Below are positions 1-12,015 of a stretch of 64,000 nucleotides of DNA, in pieces. The stretch lies in the NCBI GenBank assembly GCA_032622095.1, contig CP136065.1:20514134-20578133 (forward strand). The letters are read 5' to 3'. The first letter of the stretch is position 1. Each line of letters starts with the position of its first letter. A program made the position numbers and the translations under genes. Under the pieces are notes generated by a model. It ran no database searches, was not told where the DNA came from, and saw only the letters and a list, made by a program, of their open reading frames with translations. Source of the stretch: Siphonodentalium dalli. Lineage: Eukaryota > Mollusca > Scaphopoda > Gadilida > Siphonodentaliidae.

Positions 1-1620
1 ATTTTGTCAAGTTATGTGTGCTCTTTCAGAAAGTGAACTAGAAACAGGTTTCTGATCAATATTAACCCTTGTTTCCAAATATATCCTTGCGCCATCCACA
101 ACTCATTCGATAAAAGATTCTCGATTAAGATGCGCGTCGTGTTCTGTCTATATAATCATTCTCGTTTCAATTATTTCGGAATAATAAACAGACAATTTCT
201 CAAAAATGTTTCAGTGCAGATCAAAGGTTAAGGTCTTAGCATTTTTGGACATGTATACTCTAATCAAAACATACAACATCTAGGACAAATTCGTAACCAT
301 ATTTTAGACATTTTGGATTATGTTACCCCTCACCCCAAAAATCATGAAATTTTGTTTTTGTGATAAACATCCGATATAACATGGATGAGAATCTATAAAG
401 GACACTATTCAATCACATTTCTAAATACTGTAATTGCAATTACACACACAATGACCAAAGTTGAAATTTAAAACTTTTTCGACAAAAATATGCAATTTGG
501 TAAGAAAATCCTCGTCATTTCAAATATTTTGGTCCAATAAATGGTAATTTACACATAGGATATTTGCGATAGTTCAAAATATTTGGTCTTAAATGTTTTG
601 GACATATATACTGAAAACAATGAATACATTTTCTGTGGTCAATATGTAACAACGTTTCAGAAAATTTGATTTATGTTACCCCTCACCCCAAAAATCACGA
701 AAATGTGACTTGGTTGTAAAGATTCAATAAATCTTTGGTTAAATCTTATAAAGTGAGTTTTTCGATGACAATTAGTCATATATTGTTATGTAACAATCTC
801 ATTGACAGTATACTGTTTAAATTTACAATTGTATGCCTAATAACAGCTATATTTTATGGTAAAATAACCATCATTTCAAATATTTTAAACCATTATATGG
901 GCAATTTCTCAAACATTTCCCAAGATCGTATACCACATGCGGCCTTGAAAGTTTCGAAAATGACTGTCGAATAGAACACATTTAAAGGTGTATACATGTC
1001 ATGTCTTGGTGAAATAGAATAAAATTCTAAAAATCTATTATACCATATATAATTTGAAGGTGTTGACTTATATAATCTACAAATGTAGCATACACGAGGG
1101 GGTATATATAGACATGTAGTTCAAATCACAACTTTAATTTGTCTATCAATAATACACATAAAGATGGTCTATCTTTGTTTATACTCTGTTCTTAAATTCA
1201 CGTTTGTTATGTTGTACCTGTATAACTATAATGTGCACAGTCTGATCATACCAGCGGATATATAGCAACTCATAGATTGTCATGTTATAATCACCGGTGA
1301 CCATGTTGATACATTGAACAAATATTTTAGGCATTCTTAATATTACAATTACAACTGCATAATTATGTGCATGGTAAATCAGCTATTGCACATTTGCACC
1401 TGTTACAAGTTTGGGATTTGCAACAACACTTGATGAGTTCTGAACACACAGCTGCAGCTTCTGGTAATGTAGTCCACAATGGTTTACATCCATGATCTTC
1501 AACTGTCCATCCCCAGTCATGCGGGCCATGTATTGGAATTGTTATGTCATGTCAAGTGTACCACAATCCTGCCTGGTATATGGCTCATTTCGTATGCTGT
1601 ATTAGGGCCCCTTTTGAGCG
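1..1620. repeat. Left outer arm of large inverted repeat
   Basis: Bases 1-1620 match the reverse complement of about 3010-4617 with small indels, including a full match of the first 75 bases to 4540-4617. Inside the arm the phrase TTACCCCTCACCCCAAAAATCA occurs twice (about 323 and 675), and both copies recur in the other arm. The arm's outer end may be cut by the window edge. Its inner 250 bases encode the Cys-rich C-terminus of the element ORF on the minus strand. Confidence 0.9.
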
Positions 1621-2530
1621 ACAATTTTTGGAGAATTCTCTTCATATGCCTCGTTATCAGCAACTTTTGACAACCTTTATTATAATTAATGTTAATGAAA
1701 CGTTCGAGTTCTTTGAAAATATATGAGGATGAATCTAGTTGAATAAAAGGTTGATTCGCCTATAGAAGAAATGTACATTTATCTGTGATAACGGGATAAT
1801 ATTTCCATGCTATCCAGAAACTGTTTCTGCCCTTTATATGGAAGAACAAAGTGTTATCAAAATCAGATATCGAATGCAAATTGGGTAGTGATAACAATTG
1901 TCATCGCACAGAGCGGAAAATGTGCTGTTGTCATGGTACAATGTTTTAGTTTTGTCTGTTCCTAGAGAAACACATGAATCACCACCACTGTTAGCATCCG
2001 TAAACTTTGAAAACAGACCGATGACCATTACCAGGACATCTGTGTCAACAATCCAAACACGGATGGTCGTCAGCCCACAAGAAAGCGCATGGATAATGTG
2101 CGGCACGATTTTAATATCAGCTTCCTCATATCCTGACAAGTTTCTCAAGATTTACTAGGAAGAATTTGCTATTTTGAGAGTTGACGAACATTCTGTCATG
2201 TTTAACACTTTATCATCATGTTCTGATGCATTACTTGCCAGGAATACAAAAATTTCAAGCTTATTGTCAGAATGACGGAGGAAGTCGTTCCATTTTTTTG
2301 GAATCTTAGTTTGGCCACCAACTTTTCGTCCAAGACCTATACCACGATTCTCATTAGTGCTGCCTTTTGTGCTGCCTTCAAAATAGCTATCCCACACAAC
2401 ACACATGATATTAACACTTCTTAGTTTGTAGAGTAGAAACTTCATTGGTGACTTTAATCATTAAAAGTACATGTAGATCCTATCGCAGGCACAATTATAT
2501 GCACAAGAACGCCTCCATATAATATCTTGC
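1370..2530 (-). pseudogene. Decayed ORF of Cys-tailed invertebrate mobile-element family (left copy)
   Basis: Read on the minus strand from about 2530: G-G-V-L-V-H-I-I-V-P, then M-K-F-L-L-Y-K-L-R-S, V-W-D-S-Y-F-E-G-S-T-K-G-S-T, K-I-P-K-K-W-N-D-F-L-R, Y-E-E-A-D-I-K-I-V-P-H and V-D-T-D-V-L-V-M-V. After a broken part come A-L-I-Q-H-T-K, D-W-G-W-T-V-E and C-C-C-K-S-Q-T-C-N-R-C-K-C near 1400. The block order is that of an unnamed protein family frequent in molluscs and cnidarians: VWD..S.K.TR.RG, EEAD, DTDV, TKRAAYQ, Cys-rich tail. The family assignment is from memory of the pattern. Two adjacent stops (TAG TAA, 2152-2157) split the frame, and further stops and shifts follow. Molecular function is not known to me; the EEAD/DTDV blocks suggest a PIN-like nuclease fold only as a guess. 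Confidence 0.75.
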
Positions 2531-2559
2531 ATGTACTTCCAATATTTTATTTCTTGTAA

Positions 2560-3190
2560 TAGTGTGTTCGAACAACATTTGGGCAGTTCAAAAAACCCGA
2601 AATCGCTTCTCCGCTATTCCAAACGATCAAGTGCAGGAACAGGAGAACATCAAATTGAAAGGAAATGGAGGGTTGATAGGTTTAACAGAGAGCTCATCAA
2701 CAATAACGAGATGGCTAGAACTCCCCGAACCAGACGTGTTTTTCTCTCATGAGAGTCGGCTATTTCCCCCGCGTTCTAGTATCAACGGGAGGTAAATTCA
2801 AGGGGACACAATCTGATTTGCTGGGGTGTATCCGGGAAGCAATTGGAGATATATCGAACCCACCTAAAAATGTTCAGTGCAAGATATTTGATGGAGGCAT
2901 TCTTGTGGATATGATTGTACCTGCGATATAGTATCTACTTTTAATGATTACGCCCAGTCACTAATGAAGTTTCTACTCTACAGACTAAGAAGTTTTACTG
3001 TCATATATATGTAGTGTGGGACATATGAAACGAGCTGCCTACCAGGTAGAATTGTGGTACACTTGTCATGCCAAGCTGCCGCTGTGTGCTCAGAACTCAT
3101 TAAGTGTTGTTGCAAATCACAAACTTGTAACAGATGCAGATGTGTAAACGCTGATTTACCATACACAGAGTTATGTAGATGTAATTGTGT
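2560..3190 (+). pseudogene. Decayed ORF of the same family (right copy, internally deleted)
   Basis: On the plus strand 2600-2740 reads I-P-N-D-Q-V-Q-E-Q-E-N-I-K-L-K-G-N-G-G then I-G-L-T-E-S and R-W-L, the N-terminal hallmark of the family. About 2890-2930 gives D-G-G-I-L-V-D-M-I-V-P-A-I, and 2963 gives M-K-F-L-L-Y-R-L-R-S. The reading then jumps to M-K-R-A-A-Y-Q at 3024 and C-C-C-K-S-Q-T-C-N-R-C-R-C at 3105-3145. The segment holding VWD, EEAD and DTDV is therefore missing from this copy, while the minus copy keeps it. Several frameshifts are present. Confidence 0.72.
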
Positions 3191-4617
3191 GCTTAAAATA
3201 TTTGTTCAACGTATAAACACAGGTAGCGGTGATTATAACATGACAATCTATGAGTTGCTATCTATCAGCTGGTTTTATCAGTCTGTGAACATTATAGTTA
3301 TATAACATAACAAACATGAATTTAAGAACACAGTATAAACAAAGATAGGCCATCTTTATGTGTATTATTGATTGACAATTTAAAGTTGTGACCTGAAATG
3401 CATATCTATATATACACCCCTCTTGAATGCTAGATTACATAAGTCAATGATATTGGGTCAAATATATCCATTAATGGTATTATAGATTCTTTTATTTTTA
3501 TTGTATTTCACCAAAACATTACATGTATATACCCTTATATGTGGTTTATATATATTTGATGTTCATTTTCGAAACTTTTAAGACCGCATATTGTATATTA
3601 TTGCATATTGCCATTCTATTGGTTGAACATATTTGAAATGATCAAATAAATTGTTATTAGGCATACAATTGTTAATTTCGACAGTATACTGACAATGAGA
3701 TTGTTACATTATAATATATGACGAATGGCGATCGACAAACTCACTTTATAAGATTTAACCAAAGATTTATTGAATCCTTACAACAAGTCACATTTTCGTG
3801 ATTTTTGGGGTGAGGGGTAACATAAACCAAGTTTTCTGAAACGTTGTTACATATTAAACACATACAATGTATTAATCGTTTTCAGTATATATGTCCAAAA
3901 CATATAAGACCGAACATTGTGAACTATCGCAAATATCCTATGAGTAAGTGACCATTTATTGGACCAAAATATTTGAAATGAAGAGGATTTTCTTACAAAA
4001 TTGCATATGTTTTGTCGAAAAAGATGTTATATTTCAACTTTGGTCATTTTGTATGTAATTGCCATAGCAGTATTTAGAAATGTGATCAAATAGTGTCCTT
4101 TATAGATTCTCATCCATGTTCTATCGGATGCTTATCACAAAAACAATATTTCATGATTTTTGGGGTGAGGGGTAACATAATCCAAAATTTCTAAAATACG
4201 GTTAAGAATGTGTCCTAGATATTGTATGTTTTGATTAGAGTATACATGTCCAAAAATGCTAAGACCTTAACCTTTGATCTGCACTGAAACATTTTTGAGA
4301 AATTGTCTGTTTATTATTCCGAAATAATTGAAACGAGAATGATTATATGACAAAATTGCATGTTTTTGGTACAAAAAGTGATAAATTTCCAATTTGGTCA
4401 GCCTGGGTTGCTACTATTGTATCTTCAAAATATGACAATGTCAGGTTGAATGACGCCTTTATTATGCATGCGCCTCAAATTGTATACCAGTTGGAACGTC
4501 AGGGTGATATAATGATTGAATTTGACCGCCATCTTGGATTTATACTGGAAACAAGGGTTAATATTGATCAGAAACCTGTTTCTAGTTCACTTTCTGAAAG
4601 AGCACACATAACTTGAC
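3010..4617. repeat. Right outer arm of large inverted repeat
   Basis: This is the inverted partner of the left arm. The match fades after about 4620, where a different repeat starts, so 4617-4620 is the likely outer end. An 89-codon open stretch at 4347-4616 lies wholly in the arm and has no recognisable domain. I treat it as chance. Confidence 0.88.
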
Positions 4618-4639
4618 AAAATATAAAAAATGGCACTTT

Positions 4640-5460
4640 TGGCCAGTCCGTTCCAAAAAAAACGCTAAGTCACTACACTATCAATCCGGACAACGACACT
4701 ATGTTTACCATACTATGATATGGGTAAACATAAAAATGCTAAAAATAGACAAACTAAGGCCCATAACTCCGGGAAAAAAATTCGGACAAACCTGGTTTAC
4801 GAACTAGCCGAGATTTTGTTACAAGAGACTCATATATCAAGTACATGTATGGTTTGTATCAGTTAATATTTTATTAAGTTATCACGCTAACGGTGAAAAA
4901 AATGCTAAAAATAGACAAACTAAGGTCCATAACACCGGGAAAAAAATTCGGGCTAACCTGGTTTACGAACTCGTCCGAGATATTGTTGCAAGAGACTCAT
5001 ATAACAAATATGGTTTGAATCAGTTAATATTTGATTCAGTTATCGCGCTAACGGTGAAAAAAATCCTAAAAATAGACAAACTAAGGCCTATAACTCCGAG
5101 GAAAAAAATCGGACAAACCTGGTTTTCGAACTCGTCCGAGATATTGTTGCAAGAGACTCATATATCAAATATGGTTTGAATCAGTTAATATTTGATTCAG
5201 CTATCGCGCTAACGGTGAAAAAATGCTAAAATAGACAAACTAAGACCCATTACTCTGGGGGGAATATTCGGACAAACCAGTGGTTTTAGAACTCGTCCAA
5301 GATATTGTTGCAATAGACTCATATATCAAATATGGTTTGAATCAGTTAATATTTGATTGATTTATCATGCTAACGGTGAAATGCCGCCCGCCTGCCGCCC
5401 GCCAACCGTCCCTCGTCAAACCATAAGTCGAGTTTTTTATAAACTCGACTAAAAAAAAGA
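4640..5460 (+). mobile_element. Core-repeat element, four tandem units plus hairpin end
   Basis: Four units of about 160 bp start near 4734, 4900, 5062 and 5222. Each holds GACAAACTAAGGCCCATAAC, a TTCGGACAAACCTGG-like phrase, CTCGTCCGAGATATTGTTGC and ATCAGTTAATATTTGAT. They lead into CGCCCGCCAACCGTCCCTCGTCAAACC and a terminal hairpin, GTCGAG-loop-CTCGAC, at 5430-5452. No coding capacity was seen. The layout resembles non-autonomous Helitron- or pearl-type elements of bivalves; this class is inference. Confidence 0.75.
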
Positions 5461-5879
5461 CTTTTATGAGGAGCTAGTTGGAATCTAATGTAACAAGATT
5501 GCCAACAAATTGGCAACAAAAATCGCCTAGAGTCATTAATTTTTTTACTTCCTAGACTTTGGGACTGTGGTATTTTTCCGTTCTTCAGACATGTCGTCAG
5601 GAATTTTGACAACAGAAAGATCCTATTTTGAATGGATGCTCAATGTTTGATTTATTTAAAATGCCATTTAAAAATGTATGGTCAAATGGCATGCTTGCAT
5701 TACCTTTCTGAAATCAGAGTGTTATATATCTTAAACACTCGACTCTGAAGATAGTGTTTGTATATGACACATGTAGTTGGATAGGAATTATTGTAATTGC
5801 ATATACATGTAGGGCATACAGGTTTGAATTGCCTTTCGGTTCATGATACCCTTATGCAACAACAATTATTGAAGAAGCG

Positions 5880-6620
5880 GTCTCAACATTTAATAAACAA
5901 ACTAAGGCCCATAACACCGGGGAAAAAATTCGGACAAACCTGGTTTTCGAACTCGTCCAACATATTGTTGCAAGACTCTCATATATCAAATATGGTTTGA
6001 ATCAGTTAATATTTGATTCAGTTATCGCGCTAACGGTGAAAAAAATGCTAAAAATAGACAAACTAAGGCCCATAACTCCGAGGAAAAAATTCGGACAACC
6101 CTGGTTTTCGATCTCGTCCGAGATATTGTTGCAAGCGACTCATATATCAAATATGGTTTGAATCAGTTAATATTTTATTCAGTTATCGCGATAACGGTGA
6201 AAAAAATGCAAAAAAGTCATCAAAGATGGATAACTCTTGTCAAAAAGTTCAGATGTGACCCAGGCAGCAAATAGTCATTGGGAGCAACTCACATACACAA
6301 ATTTTTTGAATCCATTCATAAATGTCAAAGTTATAAGGCATTCTTTAGGTCCATCAGCCCGCCAACCGTCCCTCGTCAAACCATAAGTCAAGTTTTTTAT
6401 AAGTTCAGACGTGACCCATTTTCTACAGGCAGTAAATAGTCATTTGGAGCAACTCACATACCAAAATGTTTTTGAATCCGTTCACAAATGTCAAAGTTAT
6501 AAGGCATTCTTTAGGTCCGCCCGCCCGCCAACCGTCCCTCGTCAAACCATAAGTCGAGTTTTTTATAAACTCGACTAAAAATGCATAATACAGGGGACTA
6601 TAATGGGTGAAATTCACCAA
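5880..6620 (+). mobile_element. Second core-repeat element, same family
   Basis: Two core units (about 5895-6045 and 6050-6205) are followed by the tail (GATGGATAACTCTTGTCAAAA, GGGAGCAACTCACATAC, GTTATAAGGCATTCTTTAGG). The tail occurs twice (6230-6395 and 6400-6580), the first ending early and the second reaching the same GTCGAG/CTCGAC hairpin at 6553-6575. The inner copy looks like a tail duplication. Confidence 0.72.
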
Positions 6621-6719
6621 TTGGGTAACTTCAATCTGATCCTCAGTCTCACGGTTGTGGCTTGAGCAGAATGAGGTGATGCTAGCCAACTATGAATTTA
6701 GAGAGAAAATGAAGTAATA

Positions 6720-7135
6720 CTGGGGCAATCTCTCAGTTTAATCCCGGGTCATATCTCCGGCAAAGGGGCCATAATTCTGGGAAAAAATTGCGGACAAAAC
6801 AAACCCCGGGTCATATCTCTGGCAAAGGGCCATAACTCTGGAAAAAAATGAGGACAAAACCTGCACTATGAAGGATCAACAGACGAAGGTCTCCACTATA
6901 TACCCCAAAATCCTCAATTCAAAAATGTCCATGTCAAACAAGGGCCGTAATTTTGGTAAAAATTAATGGATGAAAACCGTAGTATGTGGGTATCTGTTCC
7001 AACAACCTGTGCTACCACCATGCCAAAGAACAACGAAATCCGATAACACCTGAGTTACAAGCTGAAATGTTCTTTTGGACACAAAATTCACAAGTCAAAC
7101 AAGAGCTTTAACTCTGGTAAATATTAATGAGCAAA
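6720..7135 (+). repeat. Diverged relative of the CCATAACTC element
   Basis: Phrases GGGTCATATCTC-GGCAAAGG and GGGCCATAACTCTGGAAAAA occur twice, then the variants AGGGCCGTAATTTTGG and GAGCTTTAACTCTGG with TAAAAATTAATGGATGAAAACC. The last unit abuts the Thr-rich exon and supplies the sequence of its putative donor site. Confidence 0.6.
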
Positions 7136-7137
7136 AC

Positions 7138-7404
7138 CTGGAGCTTTCGTGTTTGTTGTTGGAGCTTTCGTGGTTGTTGTTGGAGCTTTCGTGGTTGTTG
7201 TTGGAGCTTTCGTGGTTGTTGTTGGAGCTTTCGTGGTTGTTGTTGGAGCTTTCGTGGTTGTTGTTGGAGCTTTCGTGGTTGTTGTTGGAGCTTTCGTGGT
7301 TGTTGTTGTTGGAGCTTTCGTGGTTGTTGTTGGAGCTTTCGTGGTTGTTGTTGGAGCTTTCGTGGTTGTTGTTGGGGCTTGTGTTGTCACAGTCTTTTTA
7401 GACA
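7138..7404 (-). CDS. Exon: Thr-rich APTTTTK mucin-like repeats
   Basis: On the minus strand the acceptor AATTTTTCAG at 7405-7414 opens a 267 nt exon, phase 1 at both ends. It reads S-K-K-T-V-T-T-Q then about a dozen 7-residue A-P-T-T-T-T-K units; one unit has an extra Thr and the last has T-T-N-T-K. Such Thr and Pro repeats are typical O-glycosylated stalks. On DNA level it is a 21 bp minisatellite. The donor, CCAG before GTTTTGC, is weak and lies at the edge of a dispersed repeat. Without splicing there the frame ends after G-F-A-H at 7124, so this may be the last exon. Confidence 0.7.
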
Positions 7405-10400
7405 CTGAAAAATTAACAAGAAGTGTATCACAGTATCAGAGATACATATTGGTGGCTAACAGGCTTAAATTATTATGGATAGACTCCTGAGTCAGGGTTT
7501 CAGTTTAGAGGGCAGCTAGTGGACACGTTTTAGTGTCCTTTTCGATAAATTTTCCGCCAGCCATTCATTACTCTCGTTGAGATTTGAGAAATGACATGTG
7601 AAATAACTATGGAGCATGACAAGGGTTAATTAAACAATAAAGTATGATACATCACGATCCAAACAAACAGTTTGAAATGGTAAAATACACAAGTAATAGA
7701 CAATTTTATCAGGTATAATTTAGCCCTCATGAATCATCAACATCTGTGAAGATCCAGTCTCCGAAACTTCAGATGCACATAATTATACAATAGTGAGTCT
7801 GATACTAGCCTGCTAAATTCACCCTCTGGGGACCTCATTCTGCAAATGTCAGACACAATATTTCAAGGCTTGATTTACAAACCCTTCCAAAAAATGACAA
7901 GTCGACCACAAATTTGATAATTAATTCTGTATATAAGTGACTATGAGTGAATGTTTACACATACTGGTGATGAACGATCTTGTGTATTAACTAGCAAGTT
8001 AGAAAATTGTTAAAAATCTTTCATTTTTTGAGAATGAACATTAAAATTAACAAGTGCACGGCCCAGAGTATCCCCAGCCAAGGTGGCTTTCTGCAAAGGC
8101 TTATTAATTTTATGATGCGGCTTAATTCGAAAGATGTCTTAATCTGGCCTGTGATAACTAAATAAAATATGCATGAATACCAAAGTATTTTATAATTGGT
8201 TCATATTTGTTTGAGCTATCAAGCTGGACAAACCAAAATTGCGAAAAATTGACAGACTAAGGTCTAAAACTGAGACAATTGGAAATGCAAACAATGCCAT
8301 TTGGCATTCCTTCAAAAGCATTCATTATGGCAAACATCCATACACAATTTCATTCAGATCTGACAACCCATGGCTGGGATATCTTCTTGAGCAGACAAAA
8401 AGAGATGATTTCTATATTAAAAATGGAAACGTTAACCTCATTTGCCCCTATTTTGTAAGCAGTCATGATGTTGAAACTCCATACTAAATTTAATTTTGAT
8501 CCTATAACTATTGGTTGAGATATATGCATGTATGGACACAAATAACATTCCCAGATAACAAGATGGCTGCAAGAGGCCATTTATTATGACGCACGGCCAG
8601 CGCACTTGCTGACCACGAAAAAAATATTAACTTGATGATCAGATATCTGGAAGAGTGGCAGTGATTTGCTGTGAAATTAATAGCAAAGAGTGCATGTATG
8701 TCCAACACAAACTAGGGTATATAGGGTGGGGCTATGTCTGCCATGCAGGGAATAAAATAACAGGTATAGCACAGCAATTTGGAAACAGCTATAAAATTTA
8801 ATTTCTTCCTATAGCGTGAACCTACACACTATATAGTGTTAATGAAATGTATCAAGTTACATGTATTACCTGTACATGTACTTAATTCACATCTATTCCA
8901 AACCATTACCAGCCACCCTTGTCACTTCCTCTAACAGGTACTTGTCTGAATGTTGTGATGGGTAGGCGAGTCTCGAGATGATGCTTTCACCAGCGATGTA
9001 TCCCTTTCAGTGCCAAGTGTGATTTTTGTATCAACCCATATTTCCTTGATCATTTTTCAAATTTATTGATTATAATAATGTGATACATTGATGGAAAGAG
9101 CTCTAAGAGCTCTTTCCATCAATGTATCACATTATTAAAATCCATAAATTTGAAAAATGATCAAGGAGATATGGGTTGATACAAAATCAGACTTGGCACT
9201 GAAAGGGTTAAGAGATATTTGCTATTTTATTGTAGAAATAGCAGGAGTTTTGGAAATCAGCCAGCATCAAACACTTTAAAAATATGGGCATCCTTCGCGG
9301 TGGGTAATGCAGATTTGCAGCTAAAATAGTCACATCTGTTAATTTCGCCATAAACAGAAAGAATATTTCAAAATAGACATACATGTATGTTGTCCTTACG
9401 GTGTACCAATCATAAATAACACTTAAATAATTTGTTATTGTCAAATAGTATGCTATGCAGGGTTTCCGCCAAGGGAAAATTAATGAGTCTGTATTGGGGA
9501 AACACATAACGCGACGGGACGACATGGTTTGTCCTGTCGGGCGAAATTTTGTTATTTGACACTGAAAAGTAGCCATTTCCTTGCACCTGGGTGTCCCACA
9601 AAGCAATCCAACGCTACGTATATTACGCAAGTCGATCATTTTCCGTGGGTGCATTAATTCTGTTGATGGCCGTTATCCAGATAATTAATCATGTAATTAC
9701 ACACGTAAGCCTGCCGTCTGATTGAAGACTATATCAAGCTACAAGTTACAGCATTTAAAAATTTATAACTTACAATAAGATTCCGACAGGTATAATGAAA
9801 CTAAACACTAAAAAGCATCTATGCATTGTCCAATACTACCAAGCTCATGGGAGAATTTAATTAAGTATTTCCTAGAATTTCAAGTACCTTCCGTGAAAAT
9901 GAAACTGATTTTTGCATGTATTCTGTCAATCGTAAAACTATTTGTGCGCTGTGACGTCATATATACTACAGGGTTTGTCTGCAGGATATATTTATAGCGG
10001 CAAAATACGAATGGTAGCCAAATCTTTCAAACTCGAAACGCATAGCTTGTCAATAGTCTGTATTAGTCCAACAACTGACGACCGCTGCTGTAGAGTTTTA
10101 GCCAACGTGTTATAAAATATAATTGAGTTTTGGCGGCAAATGGGAACATGTGCGCCGGTGTTTGTGTTTGAGGACCCAGGCGGGACAACGAAACTATTAT
10201 TGACCGTACTTTGACTTTATCTCCATATTGGGGGGGGGAGACATTGGTTCCTCGAGGAGACAATCCGCAATGTTGCCCTCGAGCCAGGTCACCATTTTTA
10301 TAATGTTACCGCTACATTTATTACGTTGTATATATATTTCAATGCACACCAAACATTATGTTGTAGTTTTGGCGCTTTGATTTCAAAGGGTTACGCTGTA

Positions 10401-11983
10401 CTGGTAACACACTGTGCTCAATGGACCAGCTTTTTCACCAGTATTCTGTTCAACCCCCCGAACTCCCGTTGCAACCGAATTTTTTATGACATATTGCTAC
10501 TGACTTGGTGTATGTATGAATCAAACAGATAATCTGCGAGGGGAATGGGTCCGTGGGACGGACCCACAGCCGGCCTAGCGGAAACCTAGCCTATGTTATG
10601 TAAATAAAAGCCAAAAAAGATCCAGAAATTTGTATATGAACAAACTCTCAGAACCTGCCGTAGTCAATCAAAGATTTTCCACTTTCACTGCATTGTTTAT
10701 AGGGGGCGCTGTGGAAGGCGGAGATAAAATTCTTGGTGGCATGTGTGCAGCGATCTCATTCAAATCACAATAATCAACCCATACTACCCATTGTCAGTGC
10801 AAAATATGGATAATGTACGTTAACCCTTTCAGTGCCAGGGGCCGATCTCATCGGCCCTAATTTACAGTCTGTAAAATCGGTCCTAAAAAAAAATAAATAA
10901 ATAAATAAATAAATAAAAAATGTCTGTTAAAGAATATAAGAAAAAATGATTAATTTTGTAAAAAAAATTCAAAAATAATAAGAAATGATGAACAATTGTT
11001 AGGCCAATGCATTCTCTTATATATGCGAGGCGACCTATGGTCGACTCGCATATATAAGAGAATGCATTGGCACAGGGTATATGGGTTGATACAAAAATCG
11101 GACTTGGCACTCAAAGGGTTAATGCATGATTGGGTAATGATCAGACAGAACATGTTTACATACCTAATGGAATGGTTTTTGCAAACAGATCAAATTTTAT
11201 ATATCCAATGAGTGTTATAATTATGTCACTTGCCAAATAAAGAATTTACGATGATATCTAGTTGTATCTGGTAAGTTTTGAAGTCTAAATAAGGAGAAGA
11301 TGCAATAGTATGCCACGCTATACGTAGATGGCATGTTTGTCATTATATAATTGTTTTCTTGTTTATTCATGTTTATTAATCGTTTTTTTTCTCAGGATTT
11401 AGTTGGAAATATGGATTGTTGCTCACTGAGAGCTTCCGATGAATGGCAATTCAGATAAAGTCGAAAAAGGCAGGTAGATCCACAAAAAAAGTCTGACGGC
11501 CCTCATAATCGCAAGTGCACAGGTTCCCATGGTACTAAATAACTGTGCCAACTGTCACTGCCAAGTTAAACAAATTTACCAAAAAATGTAGGAATAAAAC
11601 TCAGATGGACAAAATTATGCATCATGACAAAAATTTCTAAAGCACCATGATAGCTTTCCGATGAATGGCAACAAGCCATATTTCCGTCTAAATCCTGAAA
11701 AATTACCCATAATTCTGCTTTGGTTAAGGAGTCGATTATTTAGGGCATTACTGTAAGATTTTTTTCTGATGTACTCATGGGGGTGTAAACCAATTTTTTC
11801 CAGGCACTTACAGTAATGCCCTGATTACGACCCCTTAACCAAAATATGGCTTGTTGCCATTCATCGGAAAGCTCTCCCCAAGAGCTTTCCGATGAATGGT
11901 AACAATCCATATTTCTGACTAAATCCTGAAAAGTTACCCATAATGCTGCTGTTGTTAAGGGGTCGATTACTTAGGGCATTACT

Positions 11984-12015
<32 letters not shown>

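Noticed and set aside
4347-4616. 89-codon plus-strand ORF at the element end
   Set aside because: It lies in the inverted arm, the other arm does not keep it open, and no domain is visible.
7127-7490. Plus-strand frames rich in SWLLLEL or WSFRGCC repeats
   Set aside because: They are the antisense reading of the Thr-rich exon, whose minus-strand frame has splice sites and phase support.
9208-9654. 148-codon minus-strand ORF
   Set aside because: It spans the edge of a MITE and a decayed repeat, has no domain and shows no splice signals.
9750-9790. GTAAGTTATAAA donor-like site (minus) near 9770
   Set aside because: No acceptor or in-phase coding stretch accompanies it; the exons on either side already join in frame.
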